Counted from the first letter of the stretch, positions 10,753-19,491 are shown. The stretch: 64,000 nt of DNA from Dokdonella_A sp044227025 (GCF_044227025.1 NZ_JBGAFX010000001.1:434001-498000); one strand, 5' to 3'. Program-made: numbers and translations. The notes: generated by a model from the sequence alone, not told the origin.

Positions 10753-11340
10753 CTACCGGCATGGCGGCCGCGCGAGATCGCCCGGTGTATCGAGGTCCTG
10801 CGCAAGCGCCGGTGCATCGATCGCGACGACCTCGGCGGTGCGCGTGCGCAGCAGCGAGCGTGCACCGACATCGCCTCGCAGTCGACCGATCTCGTCGAAC
10901 CAGCCGCGCGGCAGGATCGCCGGCACGCCGAGCACAGCGGCATACGCGCTCGCGACGGCGCGCGCCGGATCGCTGCGCCATGTCGCGCACAACACCGCGA
11001 GGTGCGCGGCTTCCAGCGCGGGTTGGTCGGTCAGGGCGACGAGCGCGCCGTCGACATCGGCCGGCAGCGCCGCGAGACCTGCGCGCAGCGAGGCCGACAG
11101 GCCCTCTGCGGGGTCGCGCGCCAAGACGCAGTGCGCATCGACCCCGGCGAGCACCGCGCGCATTGCTTCGGCTTCGTGACCGAGCACGACGACGAGCGCG
11201 GCCGGTCTGGTCGTCAGCAACGCGCGTGCGGCGCGGCGCAGCAGCGCTTCACCGTCGATCTCGACCAACTGCTTCGCATGGCCCAGCCGCGTCGACGCGC
11301 CGGCCGCGAGCAGGATCGCCGCGTGGCGCGGCTCAGCCAT
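10753..11340 (-). CDS. MobA/MocA-like nucleotidyltransferase for molybdenum cofactor
   Basis: This 195-residue protein starts with the nucleotidyltransferase signature ILLAAGASTRLGHAKQL (residues 9-25) and has LTDQPALEAAHL mid-protein, typical of MocA-type enzymes that attach CMP or GMP to molybdopterin. Its start overlaps the stop of the xdhC gene by 8 bases, so the two are translationally coupled. With XdhC it should prepare and insert the cofactor of the hydroxylase encoded downstream. Whether it makes the cytosine or guanine dinucleotide form is not visible; the cytosine form is usual for this enzyme class. Confidence 0.88.
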   Translation of the reverse strand: MAEPRHAAILLAAGASTRLGHAKQLVEIDGEALLRRAARALLTTRPAALVVVLGHEAEAMRAVLAGVDAHCVLARDPAEGLSASLRAGLAALPADVDGALVALTDQPALEAAHLAVLCATWRSDPARAVASAYAAVLGVPAILPRGWFDEIGRLRGDVGARSLLRTRTAEVVAIDAPALAQDLDTPGDLARPPCR

Positions 11341-12364
11341 GCGCTGGTTGCGCGAACGTCTGCTGCAACTGGGCCGCGATCGCGAGCGCTATCGCCTCCG
11401 CACCTTCACCGCCGAGCGGCAGGCCGACCGGTGCGTGCAGGCGCGCACCGAGCATCGCGCCCTCGTCGTCGCCGATCTCCCTGAGCAGTTCGTCGCGCCG
11501 CTCGGTCGGTCCGAGCAGGCCGATGTAGGGAATCTGCGAAGCGGCCAACGCGCGCAGGCTGCGTGCATCGAGATCGAGGTTGTGGTTCATCACCAGCGCC
11601 GCATCGAAGCGCGCGCGCGCGAAGATCGTGGCAAGCTCGTCGGGCCCGTCCCGGTGCTCGGCGTCGACGCCCGCCGACGCTGCAAAGCGCAGCCAGCGTT
11701 CGCGGTGTTCCGCCAGTTCCACGCGCCAGCCGAGTCGACGCGCGAGCGCGAGCAGAGGGGGTGTCTCCGGCCCGGCGCCGAGCAGCAGCAGGCGCGGTGC
11801 ACGTGCGACATGCAGGCGGCACGCATCGTCCGGCAGCGCGTCGTCGTCGACCGGCCCTCCGCATTCGTCGAACGCGAAGCGCTGCTCGCCGACGACTGCG
11901 CGGCCGGCGCCGGTACGCGTGTCGCCGGCGACCAGCGTCAGTTCGAGATCGAGGTCGTCGGCGAGCGCCGCGCGCAAGGCGCTGCGCAGCGGTGACGCCT
12001 TCGCGGGCAACGGCAGCAGCAGCACGTCGGTCGATCCGCCGCAGCCGGTGCCGGAACCGAACACGCGGTCCTCGTCGCCGCTGCTGTCGAAGCGTGCTGC
12101 CTGCGCCGCACCGTTCGCCAGTACATCGCGCGCGCGTGCTTCGAGTTCCGCTTCGAGGCAGCCGCCGGACAGCGCGCCGACGCGCACGCCGGCCGCATCG
12201 AGCAGGATCAGTGCACCGGGCTTTCGATAGGTCGAGCCGCTGCTGCCGACGACCACGCACAGCACGCTGTCGCGGCGTGCCGTGGCGAGCGCGTCGACTC
12301 CGGCGACGAGGGCGCGCAGACCGCCGAGTGGCGGCAAGTGAGACAGTTCGACTTCGATCGGCAT
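11333..12364 (-). CDS. XdhC-family molybdenum cofactor insertion/sulfuration protein
   Basis: This 343-residue protein shows the XdhC N-terminal pattern VVGSSGSTYRKPGALILL, then GALSGGCLEAEL, and a Rossmann-like C-terminal half (LLLLGAGPETPPLLALARRLGW, GLLGPTERRDELL). XdhC proteins bind the molybdenum cofactor, promote its sulfuration and deliver it to xanthine-dehydrogenase-type enzymes. It is first in the four-gene minus-strand operon, with a GGAAAG ribosome site about 8 bases before the ATG. Confidence 0.9.
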   Translation of the reverse strand: MPIEVELSHLPPLGGLRALVAGVDALATARRDSVLCVVVGSSGSTYRKPGALILLDAAGVRVGALSGGCLEAELEARARDVLANGAAQAARFDSSGDEDRVFGSGTGCGGSTDVLLLPLPAKASPLRSALRAALADDLDLELTLVAGDTRTGAGRAVVGEQRFAFDECGGPVDDDALPDDACRLHVARAPRLLLLGAGPETPPLLALARRLGWRVELAEHRERWLRFAASAGVDAEHRDGPDELATIFARARFDAALVMNHNLDLDARSLRALAASQIPYIGLLGPTERRDELLREIGDDEGAMLGARLHAPVGLPLGGEGAEAIALAIAAQLQQTFAQPAHG

Positions 12365-12442
12365 GCGAACGACTTTCCGAGGGGTCGGCCATCATAGCGA
12401 TGTGGATGTGGCAACGACGCAGACCACGTCACAGCTCGTCGC

Positions 12443-14221
12443 TCAACGCGCGACGAACCGTTGCGGCAGCAATCGCGCGAGCCATGGTCGGCGTACCAGC
12501 ACGTTGCCGAGTCGCTCGAGCTTGAGACCGACCTTGCGCACGCCATCGTCATCGAGCTCGCGCGCGATCAGGCTGACCGGGCCGAGCCGCACGCGGTCGC
12601 CGACCTCGATCGTGTGTTCGTAACGCCGTGCGAAATGCTCGGCGAGCGTGAGCGGCGCGTCCTTGGCGCGGATCGGCAACGCGTAGAAATCCGCGACGTC
12701 GGCGAGGCGCACGTCGGCATCGAAGCTGAACTCGCCGAACATTTCGCGTTCCGCCTCGATCGCCTCATCCGGCGGCGCGAACAGCCAGTCGAGCCGGTAC
12801 ACGCGTCCCGGCGGCGCGAGCAGGTAGGCATAGTCGCCACTGCTGAGCGAACCCGCGACATCGGGCATGTGGATCTCGCCGTTGCGCACGACCATCACCA
12901 GCCGCGCCCAGCCGGGAAGCGCGGTACCGATCAGGATGGTGGCGCCCGGGGCGACCGCATAGCCGACCATCTCGCGTTCGAGCGAGCCGGGCAGGTCGAG
13001 CTCGACGCGCCGCACGGCACGGTCGCGATGTGGCAAGGCGACGTCGAGCAGGCGCGCGGCGAGTCCGAGCGTCCAGCCTTGCACCAGCAGCGAGGCGAGG
13101 ACGACGACGAACGCTACGTTGAAGATCAATTCGGCATTCGGCAGCTTCATCAGCATCGGGATCGACGCGAGGAAGATACCGACCGCGCCGCGCAGTCCGA
13201 CCCAGGCGATGAAACCGATCTCGCGCTTGCCATAGCGGAACGGCACCAGGCACAACGCGACCGCGAGCGGTCGGCCGACCAGCATCAGGAACGCGGCAAT
13301 GCCGAGCGCGGGCCAGAGTGCATCGCCGAGCGTGTGCGGCGTCGCGAGCAGGCCGAGCACGAGGAACATCACGATCTGGCACAGCCAGGTGCCGGCATCG
13401 AATACCGACAGCAGGTTGGCGAAGCCGGGCACGTTGCGGTTGCCGACGATGACGCCGGCGACGTACACCGCGAGGAACCCACTGCCGTGCAGCGAGCCGG
13501 TCGCACCGAACACGAACAGCGCCGCGGTGCCCAGGAACAGCGCCGCGAGCCCGCCCGACAGCGGCAACGTGCGCAGCGCGGCGGCAATCGCGAAACCACC
13601 GAGCGCACCGCCGAGCGCACCGATGCCGAACTGCAGCGCAAGCTCGCGCAAAAGCTCCGAACCTTCGATGCCGGATGGCGCCGCGAGGAACTCGGCGAGC
13701 AGGGTTGTCAGCAGCACGGCGACAGGATCATTTGCGCTTGACTCGATCTCGAGCGTTGCGCCGACGCGGGAACGCAATTGCAGGCCGCCCGCGCGCAGCA
13801 GGAAGAACACCGCGGCCGCGTCGGTCGACGCCACCACCGAACCGAGCAGCAGTGCCTGCACCAGTCCGAGTCCGAGCAACCATTGCGCCGCAAGCCCGGT
13901 CAGCGCCGCCGTGACCACCACGCCGACCGTCGCCAGCAGCAGGGTCGGCGCGAATACTCCACGGAAACTCTCGCGGCGCGTGCGCAGGCCGCCGTCGAAC
14001 AGGATCACCGCGAGCGCGAACGAGCCGATGCGGTAGGCGCCGGCGACGTCGTCGAAGCGGATGCCGCCCGGCCCGTCGATCCCGGCGAGCATGCCGACCA
14101 CGAGGAACACCAGCAGCAGCGGCGCACCGAACCGGCGCGCGAGCAGGCTCGACCCGATGCCGATCAGGATCAGTGCGGCGGCCGCAGCGAGCAGCCAGTA
14201 GGTGTTGTGGATCGCATTCAT
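12443..14221 (-). CDS. nhaP2: Potassium/proton antiporter, CPA1 family (NhaP2/CvrA type)
   Basis: This 592-residue inner-membrane protein has about 12 hydrophobic segments in the first 400 residues with cation/proton antiporter motifs (FLVVGMLAGIDGPGG, FDGGLRTRRESFRG, SVVASTDAAAVFF, ESSANDPVAVLL with the ND ion site). A soluble tail follows, with an RCK_C-like regulatory domain and a CorC/HlyC-like end. Length and layout match E. coli NhaP2. The ATG at 14221 begins the typical MNAIHNTYWLL N-terminus; the open frame further upstream is not conserved-looking. It should export K+ in exchange for protons under ionic or alkaline stress. Confidence 0.88.
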   Translation of the reverse strand: MNAIHNTYWLLAAAAALILIGIGSSLLARRFGAPLLLVFLVVGMLAGIDGPGGIRFDDVAGAYRIGSFALAVILFDGGLRTRRESFRGVFAPTLLLATVGVVVTAALTGLAAQWLLGLGLVQALLLGSVVASTDAAAVFFLLRAGGLQLRSRVGATLEIESSANDPVAVLLTTLLAEFLAAPSGIEGSELLRELALQFGIGALGGALGGFAIAAALRTLPLSGGLAALFLGTAALFVFGATGSLHGSGFLAVYVAGVIVGNRNVPGFANLLSVFDAGTWLCQIVMFLVLGLLATPHTLGDALWPALGIAAFLMLVGRPLAVALCLVPFRYGKREIGFIAWVGLRGAVGIFLASIPMLMKLPNAELIFNVAFVVVLASLLVQGWTLGLAARLLDVALPHRDRAVRRVELDLPGSLEREMVGYAVAPGATILIGTALPGWARLVMVVRNGEIHMPDVAGSLSSGDYAYLLAPPGRVYRLDWLFAPPDEAIEAEREMFGEFSFDADVRLADVADFYALPIRAKDAPLTLAEHFARRYEHTIEVGDRVRLGPVSLIARELDDDGVRKVGLKLERLGNVLVRRPWLARLLPQRFVAR

Positions 14222-14357
14222 CGCAACCCGATCATATCCGCACCCGTTGTCGGGAGCGGTGGCAGCGTTGCAGGACGGAGCTTGCTCCGCTGCGCTTGCG
14301 CTTGGCGTGACCTGAGCCGAGCAAGCTCCACAAAAAGGCCGACCACTGCCCGGAGGC
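14222..14357. repeat. Short intergenic region with inverted GGAGCTTGCTC / GAGCAAGCTCC arms
   Basis: Between comM and the antiporter lies a small inverted repeat (GGAGCTTGCTC near 14277-14287, GAGCAAGCTCC near 14322-14332). It resembles dispersed GC-rich repeats of this order rather than a U-tailed terminator. Confidence 0.4.
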
Positions 14358-15857
14358 TCAGGCCCTGAACCGCCGGTACTGGATCGCCTCCGACAGATGC
14401 TCCGCGTCGATGCCGTCGCTGCCGGCGAGATCGGCCGCGGTGCGCGCGACGCGCAGCACGCGATGGTAGGCGCGCGCGGACAGGCCGAGGCGTTCGACCG
14501 CGCGGTCGAGCAGGCCATGCAGGCGATCGTCGAGCACGCAGTCGCGTTCGACCTCGCGGTTGCCGAGCCACGCGTTCGGCTTGCCGGCGCGCTGCAACTG
14601 GCGCGTGCGTGCGGCGATCACGCGCGCGCGCACGTCCGCGCTCGTCTCGCCGCGGTGGCCGTTGCGCAGGTCCGCCTGCGCAACGCGCGGCATCTCCAGC
14701 TTGAGGTCGATGCGGTCGAGCAGCGGACCGGAGAGGCGTGCGCGATAGCGTGCGATCGCGTCCGGCGTGCAGCGGCAGCGACCGCCCGGATCGCCTTCGT
14801 AACCGCACGGGCACGGATTCATCGCCGCGACGAGCTGGAAGCGTGCAGGAAACTCCGCCTGGCGCGCGGCGCGCGAGATCGCGATGCGGCCCGACTCGAG
14901 CGGTTCGCGCAGCACTTCGAGCACATGGCGATCGAACTCGACCACTTCGTCGAGGAACAGCACGCCGTGATGCGCGAGCGAGATCTCGCCCGGGCGCGGC
15001 ACCGAGCCACCGCCGACCAGCGCTACCGCCGATGCGGTGTGGTGCGGCGCGCGAAATGCGCGTTGCTTCCAATTCGCGACCTCGGTGTCGTGGCCGGCGA
15101 CCGAGCGCACTGCCGCGAGTTCGAGCGCCTCGCCTTCGTCGAGCGGCGGCAGGATGCCCGGCAGGCGGCTCGCGAGCATGGTCTTGCCCGTGCCTGGCGG
15201 ACCGACCAGCAGCAGGTTGTGTGCGCCGGCCGCGGCAATTTCCAGCGCGCGGCGTGCATGCGGCTGTCCGCGCACGTCGGCGAGGTCGGCGAATACGCGC
15301 GCGGCCTCCGCGCCGACTTCGCCCGCCTGGGCTTTCGGCAAATCGATGCGCCCGGCCAGGTGCGCGCAGACTTCCAGCAGCGAGCCGGCGACGCGCACAT
15401 CGGCCTGCTCGACCAGCGCGGCTTCGGCGCCGTTGCCGCGCGGAACGACCACGCGCCGACCGCGCCGCGCCGCCTGCAGCACCGCTGGCAGGACGCCGTT
15501 GACCGCGCGGAGTTCGCCGGACAAGGCGAGTTCGCCGATGAATTCGTAGCCCTCGAGTGCCTGGCGCGGCACGGCGCCGTTCGCGGCGAGCACGCCGATC
15601 GCGATCGGCAGGTCGAAGCGACCGCCGTCCTTGGGCAGGTCGGCTGGCGCGAGATTGACCGTGACCTTGCGCTGTGGCCATTCCAGTTGCGCGTTGAGGA
15701 TTGCGGCGCGCACGCGGTCGCGAGCTTCCTTCACCGCGGTTTCCGCCAGGCCGACGATCGAGGTTCCCGGCAGTCCGCCGGACAGGTGTACCTCGCACGA
15801 CACCAGTGGCGCGGCGATGCCGTCCTGCGCGCGGCTGTAGACCACGGCGAGGCTCAT
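14358..15857 (-). CDS. comM: ComM/YifB-family magnesium-chelatase-like AAA+ ATPase
   Basis: This 499-residue protein starts with a Lon-like fold (SLAVVYSRAQDGI, EVHLSGGLPG). An AAA+ core follows with Walker A LLVGPPGTGKTMLASRLPG, Walker B VLFLDEVVEF, and a C-terminal Mg-chelatase lid with a Cys cluster (NPCPCGYEGDP..RCRC). ComM is a hexameric branch-migration helicase in natural transformation, helping integrate imported DNA. The start at 15857 is set by the conserved MSLAVVYSRA N-terminus and an AAGG site. A ComF homologue at 23828 is a second competence-related gene in the window. Confidence 0.93.
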   Translation of the reverse strand: MSLAVVYSRAQDGIAAPLVSCEVHLSGGLPGTSIVGLAETAVKEARDRVRAAILNAQLEWPQRKVTVNLAPADLPKDGGRFDLPIAIGVLAANGAVPRQALEGYEFIGELALSGELRAVNGVLPAVLQAARRGRRVVVPRGNGAEAALVEQADVRVAGSLLEVCAHLAGRIDLPKAQAGEVGAEAARVFADLADVRGQPHARRALEIAAAGAHNLLLVGPPGTGKTMLASRLPGILPPLDEGEALELAAVRSVAGHDTEVANWKQRAFRAPHHTASAVALVGGGSVPRPGEISLAHHGVLFLDEVVEFDRHVLEVLREPLESGRIAISRAARQAEFPARFQLVAAMNPCPCGYEGDPGGRCRCTPDAIARYRARLSGPLLDRIDLKLEMPRVAQADLRNGHRGETSADVRARVIAARTRQLQRAGKPNAWLGNREVERDCVLDDRLHGLLDRAVERLGLSARAYHRVLRVARTAADLAGSDGIDAEHLSEAIQYRRFRA

Positions 15858-16197
15858 GCGTGCGTGCCTTGCGGAAAAAAAGAGCCCGCTGTCCGCGCCG
15901 TGGGGTGAACTGCGCTGGTCAGCGGGCGTCCCGGGAAACGAATCCGGTGGATGCATTCCATGCGTGCGACCTCCCTGCCGCCGGCACACTCGCCCGTTGC
16001 CGCCGTGGGCGTCGCACCGCATGTGTAGCCGAAAAACCTGCGTCGCGAAAAACTTGAACTCGGACCTCGAACCCAGGCCGTTCGTGTTGAGCACAGCGGA
16101 GCGAAGTTCCGCGAAGTCGAAACACCGGAAACATCCGTGATTCCCGTGCCCTTCGACTACGCGCCGTCGGCGTTGCGCTCAGAGCGAGCGGAAATTT
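15858..16197. other. 340-bp gene-free stretch between ubiK and comM
   Basis: No supported gene. GC-rich repeat fragments with a cttcgac/gtcgaa core are visible around 16087-16190 and resemble pieces near 18019 and 18159, suggesting remnants of a dispersed repeat. The comM promoter should lie at the left end. Confidence 0.4.
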
Positions 16198-16464
16198 CTA
16201 ATGTCGCGGCGAACTGTCGATACCGAGCGCGCGTTCCAGCGCGAGCAGTTGCTGTTCGAGTTCCTCGATCTTTTCGCGCGTGCGCAGCAGCACGCAGCGC
16301 TGCACGTCGAATTCCTCGCGCGAGACAAGATCGAGATCGCGCAGGCCAGCCTGCAGTGCGCTGCGAAACGTCGCGGTGAGATCGGCGCGCGCTTCGTGAA
16401 GTCCTGGCGGCACCAGCGCGGCAAGACGCTGGGCAAGCGAATCGAGGGATTGGATCTGGATCAT
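16198..16464 (-). CDS. ubiK: Ubiquinone biosynthesis accessory factor UbiK (BMFP family)
   Basis: This 88-residue coiled-coil protein matches the UbiK/BMFP pattern: an N-terminal amphipathic helix (LDSLAQRLAALVP), then ALQAGLRDLDLVSREEFDVQRCVLLRTREKIEELE. UbiK assists the Ubi enzyme assembly for coenzyme Q synthesis, probably by handling the lipid intermediates. The comM-ubiK-PII order around it is typical of this bacterial order. Confidence 0.92.
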   Translation of the reverse strand: MIQIQSLDSLAQRLAALVPPGLHEARADLTATFRSALQAGLRDLDLVSREEFDVQRCVLLRTREKIEELEQQLLALERALGIDSSPRH

Positions 16465-16686
16465 GCGTTCACCCTGGCATGCGGATGGATCTGCTGCGGT
16501 TGCCCCGTGACCTGTTCCGGTCGTTCGGGACCTGTTCCCCCCGCTCCGTGGGGGCGACCGATGGCGAACGCAATGTCCGCCACCGGCCGGAGCCTCCCTG
16601 CGGCGTCGTTCCTTCGACGCGCCTCCCCGCCAGAATCAGTCTACGCGGGCGCGCGGATTGCGCCAGACGGCGAATTCGGAACTCCT

Positions 16687-16704
16687 TGTAGGAAATTTCC
16701 TACA
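16687..16704. promoter_or_regulatory. Perfect 18-bp palindrome upstream of the PII gene, candidate operator
   Basis: TGTAGGAAATTTCCTACA is an exact palindrome. It overlaps the -35 position expected for the -10-like TATAGT at 16718-16723, about 50 bases before the PII start. A dimeric regulator bound here would be expected to act on the PII promoter. The regulator is not identified. Confidence 0.6.
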
Positions 16705-16717
16705 CCGGTCGATCCGC

Positions 16718-16723
16718 TATAGT
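16718..16723 (+). promoter_or_regulatory. Candidate -10 box of the PII promoter (TATAGT)
   Basis: TATAGT lies about 31 bases before the start codon and just downstream of the palindromic operator. No good -35 box is seen, which fits an activator-dependent promoter. Confidence 0.4.
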
Positions 16724-16753
16724 CGCCGCCGGACACGACCCAAGGAGGCTGCC

Positions 16754-17092
16754 ATGCAGATGGTCATGGCGATCATCAAGCCGTTCAAGCTCGACGACGT
16801 GCGCGAGGCGCTCGCCGAGGTCGGCGTGCAGGGCATCACGGTCACCGAGGTGCGCGGCTTCGGACGCCAGAAGGGCCATACCGAGCTGTACCGCGGTGCC
16901 GAATACGTGGTCGATTTCTTGCCCAAGATCAAACTCGAGGTCGCGATCGCCGACGAGCAGGTCGAACGTGTGGTCGAGGCGATCAGCCAGTCGGCGAACA
17001 CCGGCAAGATCGGTGACGGCAAGATCTTCGTTTGGCAGCTCGACCGCGTCGTGCGCATCCGCACCGGCGAACTCGACGCCGACGCGTTGTAG
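16754..17092 (+). CDS. P-II nitrogen regulatory protein (GlnB/GlnK type)
   Basis: This 112-residue trimeric signal protein has the PII signatures IIKPFKLDDVREALAEVGVQG, the uridylylation T-loop GRQKGHTELYRGAEY (Tyr51) and TGKIGDGKIFV. It senses 2-oxoglutarate and ATP/ADP and controls nitrogen metabolism targets. A strong AAGGAGG site sets the start at 16754. No amtB follows, so it cannot be named GlnK by context; the sequence mixes GlnB-like and GlnK-like positions. Confidence 0.95.
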   Translation: MQMVMAIIKPFKLDDVREALAEVGVQGITVTEVRGFGRQKGHTELYRGAEYVVDFLPKIKLEVAIADEQVERVVEAISQSANTGKIGDGKIFVWQLDRVVRIRTGELDADAL

Positions 17093-17153
17093 GGCGGATC
17101 GAGCCCAGGCGCGAGTCCCGCCGCCCCATCGCGAAGGGGCGTCACGCGCGTTT

Positions 17154-17184
17154 TGTGGGAGCGCCGGCTTCCGCCGCTCCCACA
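17154..17184. repeat. REP-like hairpin (TGTGGGAGCG arms)
   Basis: The arms TGTGGGAGCG and CGCTCCCACA enclose a CGGCTTCCGC-type loop. The same family recurs at 24646-24719, so this is a dispersed palindromic repeat. It lies between the convergent PII and exporter genes and might also stop transcription. Confidence 0.55.
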
Positions 17185-17204
17185 TCGGCGACGTCGCGTG
17201 ATGG

Positions 17205-17762
17205 TCACTTGAGCACGATCCACGCCCCGAGCGCAGCGAACAACACCGCCGCGGCGATGCGCGCGGCCTTCAGCGGCAGCCGCGACGCGAAGCGTGCGCC
17301 GAGCCAGACCACCGGCACGTTCGCGAGCAGCATGCCGATCGTGGTACCGGCGACGACCTGCCACAGCGGGTGGTATTGCGCGGCGAGCACCACGGTCGCG
17401 ACCTGGGTCTTGTCACCCATCTCGGCCAGGAAGAACGCGATCAGCGTCGCCACCAGCACGCCATGGGTCGAGCCGCGTTCGGCGCCTTCCTCGTCGGCCG
17501 CGTCGGGTTTGAGCGTCCACAGGGCGACCGCGAAGAAACTCAGTGCGACGATCCAGCGCAGCGTCTGCGGCGAGAACCATTGCGCGACAACCGCGCCAGC
17601 GGCGCCCGCGAGCGCGTGGTTGGCCAGCGTGGCTACGAAGATGCCGATCACGATCGGCCATGGACGGCGGTACTTCGCGGCAAGGATCAGCGACAACAGC
17701 TGGGTCTTGTCGCCGATCTCGGCAATCGCGACGGCAGCGGTCGAAACGAGCAGGGTCTGCAA
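17205..17762 (-). CDS. TMEM165/GDT1 (UPF0016) family transporter, probable Mn2+ exporter
   Basis: This is a 185-residue membrane protein with the duplicated UPF0016 signature: AIAEIGDKTQLLSL in the first half and FLAEMGDKTQVATV in the second, each in a hydrophobic three-helix unit. Bacterial members (MneA type) export Mn2+. A TTG start at 17762 is chosen because GGAG lies 7 bases upstream and the resulting protein has the family length. The open frame continues to 17900, but that stretch is the riboswitch leader and not protein-like. The upstream yybP-ykoY element supports manganese control. Confidence 0.88.
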   Translation of the reverse strand: MQTLLVSTAAVAIAEIGDKTQLLSLILAAKYRRPWPIVIGIFVATLANHALAGAAGAVVAQWFSPQTLRWIVALSFFAVALWTLKPDAADEEGAERGSTHGVLVATLIAFFLAEMGDKTQVATVVLAAQYHPLWQVVAGTTIGMLLANVPVVWLGARFASRLPLKAARIAAAVLFAALGAWIVLK

Positions 17763-17824
17763 GGAAAGCTCCAGCGGGCCGGGATCTGGACGCGATGGTA
17801 CGCGCGCGCAGTCCCGGCCCGGGT

Positions 17825-17955
17825 CTGCCCGCACGCACCAAAGGTCTTGCCGGACGGGATCGCGATGATCCGTCGCGCGCGCCATGACGTTGTCCGCCAA
17901 GTGTGTTGACGCGCGCCCCGCGACGGTTCGCCGCGGTCGACTACTCCCCGATGGA
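17825..17955 (-). ncRNA. yybP-ykoY manganese riboswitch upstream of the exporter gene
   Basis: Read on the minus strand the leader contains the conserved blocks in order: GGGGAGTAG (17949-17941), CGTCAACACAC (from 17911) and GCAAGACCTTTGGTGCG (17850-17834), with GC-rich stems between them. These match the Mn2+-binding loops of the yybP-ykoY family, and the downstream gene is a Mn exporter family member. The element should turn expression on when Mn2+ is high. Exact ends need a covariance-model search. Confidence 0.8.
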
Positions 17956-17960
17956 GTGTG

Positions 17961-18249
17961 CGCAGTGTAGTCGGGTGGCGCGATGGTCGCCAGGACGGCA
18001 AGCGCGACTCGCAGGACGCTTCGACTCCGCGTCCTGCGGCCGCTGCGCTCAGCGCGAACGGCTTATTCATGGAACTCCGAGCCTCACCTCCGTTCGTTCC
18101 GGGCGCAGGCGCGCAACGCCACCTCACACCGTTCGAACCAAGCGCAGACGCGCAGCGCCGGAGTCGAAGGGCTTTCCAACCGGACTCCGCACACCGCTTC
18201 CGCCCTTGGCAAGGAGCGGATACATTTGGATTCAATGACTTGACACGTC
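17961..18249. repeat. Gene-free GC-rich stretch with CTTCGACTCCG inverted arms
   Basis: No supported gene. Inverted arms CTTCGACTCCG (18019-18029) and CGGAGTCGAAG (18159-18169) flank about 130 bp of low-conservation GC-rich sequence, resembling a dispersed repeat. The exporter's promoter should lie at its left end. Confidence 0.4.
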
Positions 18250-18268
18250 AATGCGAATCATTATCATC
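18250..18268 (+). promoter_or_regulatory. Fur box upstream of hemP
   Basis: AATGCGAATCATTATCATC matches the Fur consensus, especially the AATCATTATC half, 25 bases before the hemP start. Iron-replete repression of hemP is expected. Confidence 0.7.
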
Positions 18269-18293
18269 AGATTCCCATCGACTGGAGCTCGCC

Positions 18294-18485
18294 ATGTTCG
18301 ACTCGAACACCGCCCTGCCAGAGAACACCAACCCCTCTGGCGTCACCAGCGTCGCGCCTCCGCGTGCCGCGCGCATCAGCAGTGGCCGTCTGCTCGCCGG
18401 CCAGCGTGAACTCGTGATCGAACACGCCGGCCAGGAGTATCACCTGCGCCTGACGCGCAACGACAAGCTGATCCTGACGAAGTAG
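18294..18485 (+). CDS. hemP: Hemin uptake protein HemP
   Basis: This is a 63-residue protein with the HemP C-terminal signature: SGRLLAGQRELVIEHAG, then EYHLRLTRNDKLILTK. HemP proteins go with haem/iron uptake and are Fur-controlled; a Fur box sits just upstream. The ATG at 18294 follows GGAG by 7 bases. No TonB receptor or haem ABC genes follow: the next gene is convergent, 10 bases away, so this is an orphan hemP. Confidence 0.88.
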   Translation: MFDSNTALPENTNPSGVTSVAPPRAARISSGRLLAGQRELVIEHAGQEYHLRLTRNDKLILTK

Positions 18486-18495
18486 CGTCGTTCGC

Positions 18496-19491
18496 TCACG
18501 CGCCGCGATCGGTCGCGACCGCTTCCGCGTCCGGTGCGTCGATCGCCGGGCCGCGGCCGACGAGCCAGCCGAGCCCGACGATGCCGGCGACGACCAGTAC
18601 TGCGCCGAGTACGGCGACGCCGTGCGGCGCGGGTTCGCCGAGCAGTACGACACCCAGCGCGCTCGAGAACAGCAGTTCGGCCGCCTGCATCGCCTCGACG
18701 GCGCCGAGTGCGGCGGGATCGTTGCGGACCATGCCGGTCGCGCGGAAGAACAGGATCGTCGCGATCGTGCCGGTGAACAGCGCGACGCCACCGGCCAGCA
18801 GCACCTGCGTCATCGGCGGCGGCCCGGCCACCTGCCACGCGCCCGCCGCGACCAGCCAGAAGAACGGCTGGCTCGCGAGCGTCATGCCGAACACGCGCTG
18901 GGTCGCGTCGAGTGGCTCGCCGCTGCGCTCGAGGTGCAGCAGGATGGCGCGGTTGCCGAGCGGATAAAGCACCGCCGACGCCGCGACCGCGGCGAGCGCA
19001 AACCACGCGTCGCGATCGAGGTGGCCGCCGAAGTGCGCGCCCTGCATGAGTGCGACGCCCGCGACGATGACGGCACCGAGCGCGAGTGCGGCGCGCGGCA
19101 GGCGCGCGCGACGTCCTCGATACAGCAGCGGCCCGAGCAGCATGCCGGCGATGACCGTGAGCTGGAACGTGCCGGCGACCAGCCACGCGGGCGCGTACGC
19201 GGCGGCCCAGGTCAGGCAGACACAGAACAGCCCGAATCCGATGCCGCTCCATGCCAGCCATGCGAGCGGATGCGCGCGCAACGCGCGCCACACCGGCGCA
19301 TGTCCGCGTTGCACGGAGAGCACGAGCGCGAGCATCGGCAGCGTCAGCAGATAGCGCAGCGACGCCGACCACGCCCAGTGCCCGCCAGCGTTCGCGATCG
19401 CGCGATTGAGCACGTAGGTGGACGTGAAGAAGAGCGCGGCGGCAAGTCCGAGCAGGACCGCGACCAGCGCCTGGCGTGCGCGCGCCTGCAT
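18496..19491 (-). CDS. DMT/EmrE-like multidrug efflux family transporter
   Basis: A 331-residue protein of about ten hydrophobic segments in two EamA-like halves (AALFFTSTYVLNRAIA near the N-terminus; EAMQAAELLFSSALGVVLLGEP in the second half). It fits the drug/metabolite transporter superfamily, in the branch called multidrug resistance efflux transporter. Its ATG overlaps the bioC stop by one base (TGATG), so it is the last gene of the biotin operon. It could handle a biotin-related compound, but no substrate is shown. Confidence 0.8.
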   Translation of the reverse strand: MQARARQALVAVLLGLAAALFFTSTYVLNRAIANAGGHWAWSASLRYLLTLPMLALVLSVQRGHAPVWRALRAHPLAWLAWSGIGFGLFCVCLTWAAAYAPAWLVAGTFQLTVIAGMLLGPLLYRGRRARLPRAALALGAVIVAGVALMQGAHFGGHLDRDAWFALAAVAASAVLYPLGNRAILLHLERSGEPLDATQRVFGMTLASQPFFWLVAAGAWQVAGPPPMTQVLLAGGVALFTGTIATILFFRATGMVRNDPAALGAVEAMQAAELLFSSALGVVLLGEPAPHGVAVLGAVLVVAGIVGLGWLVGRGPAIDAPDAEAVATDRGA

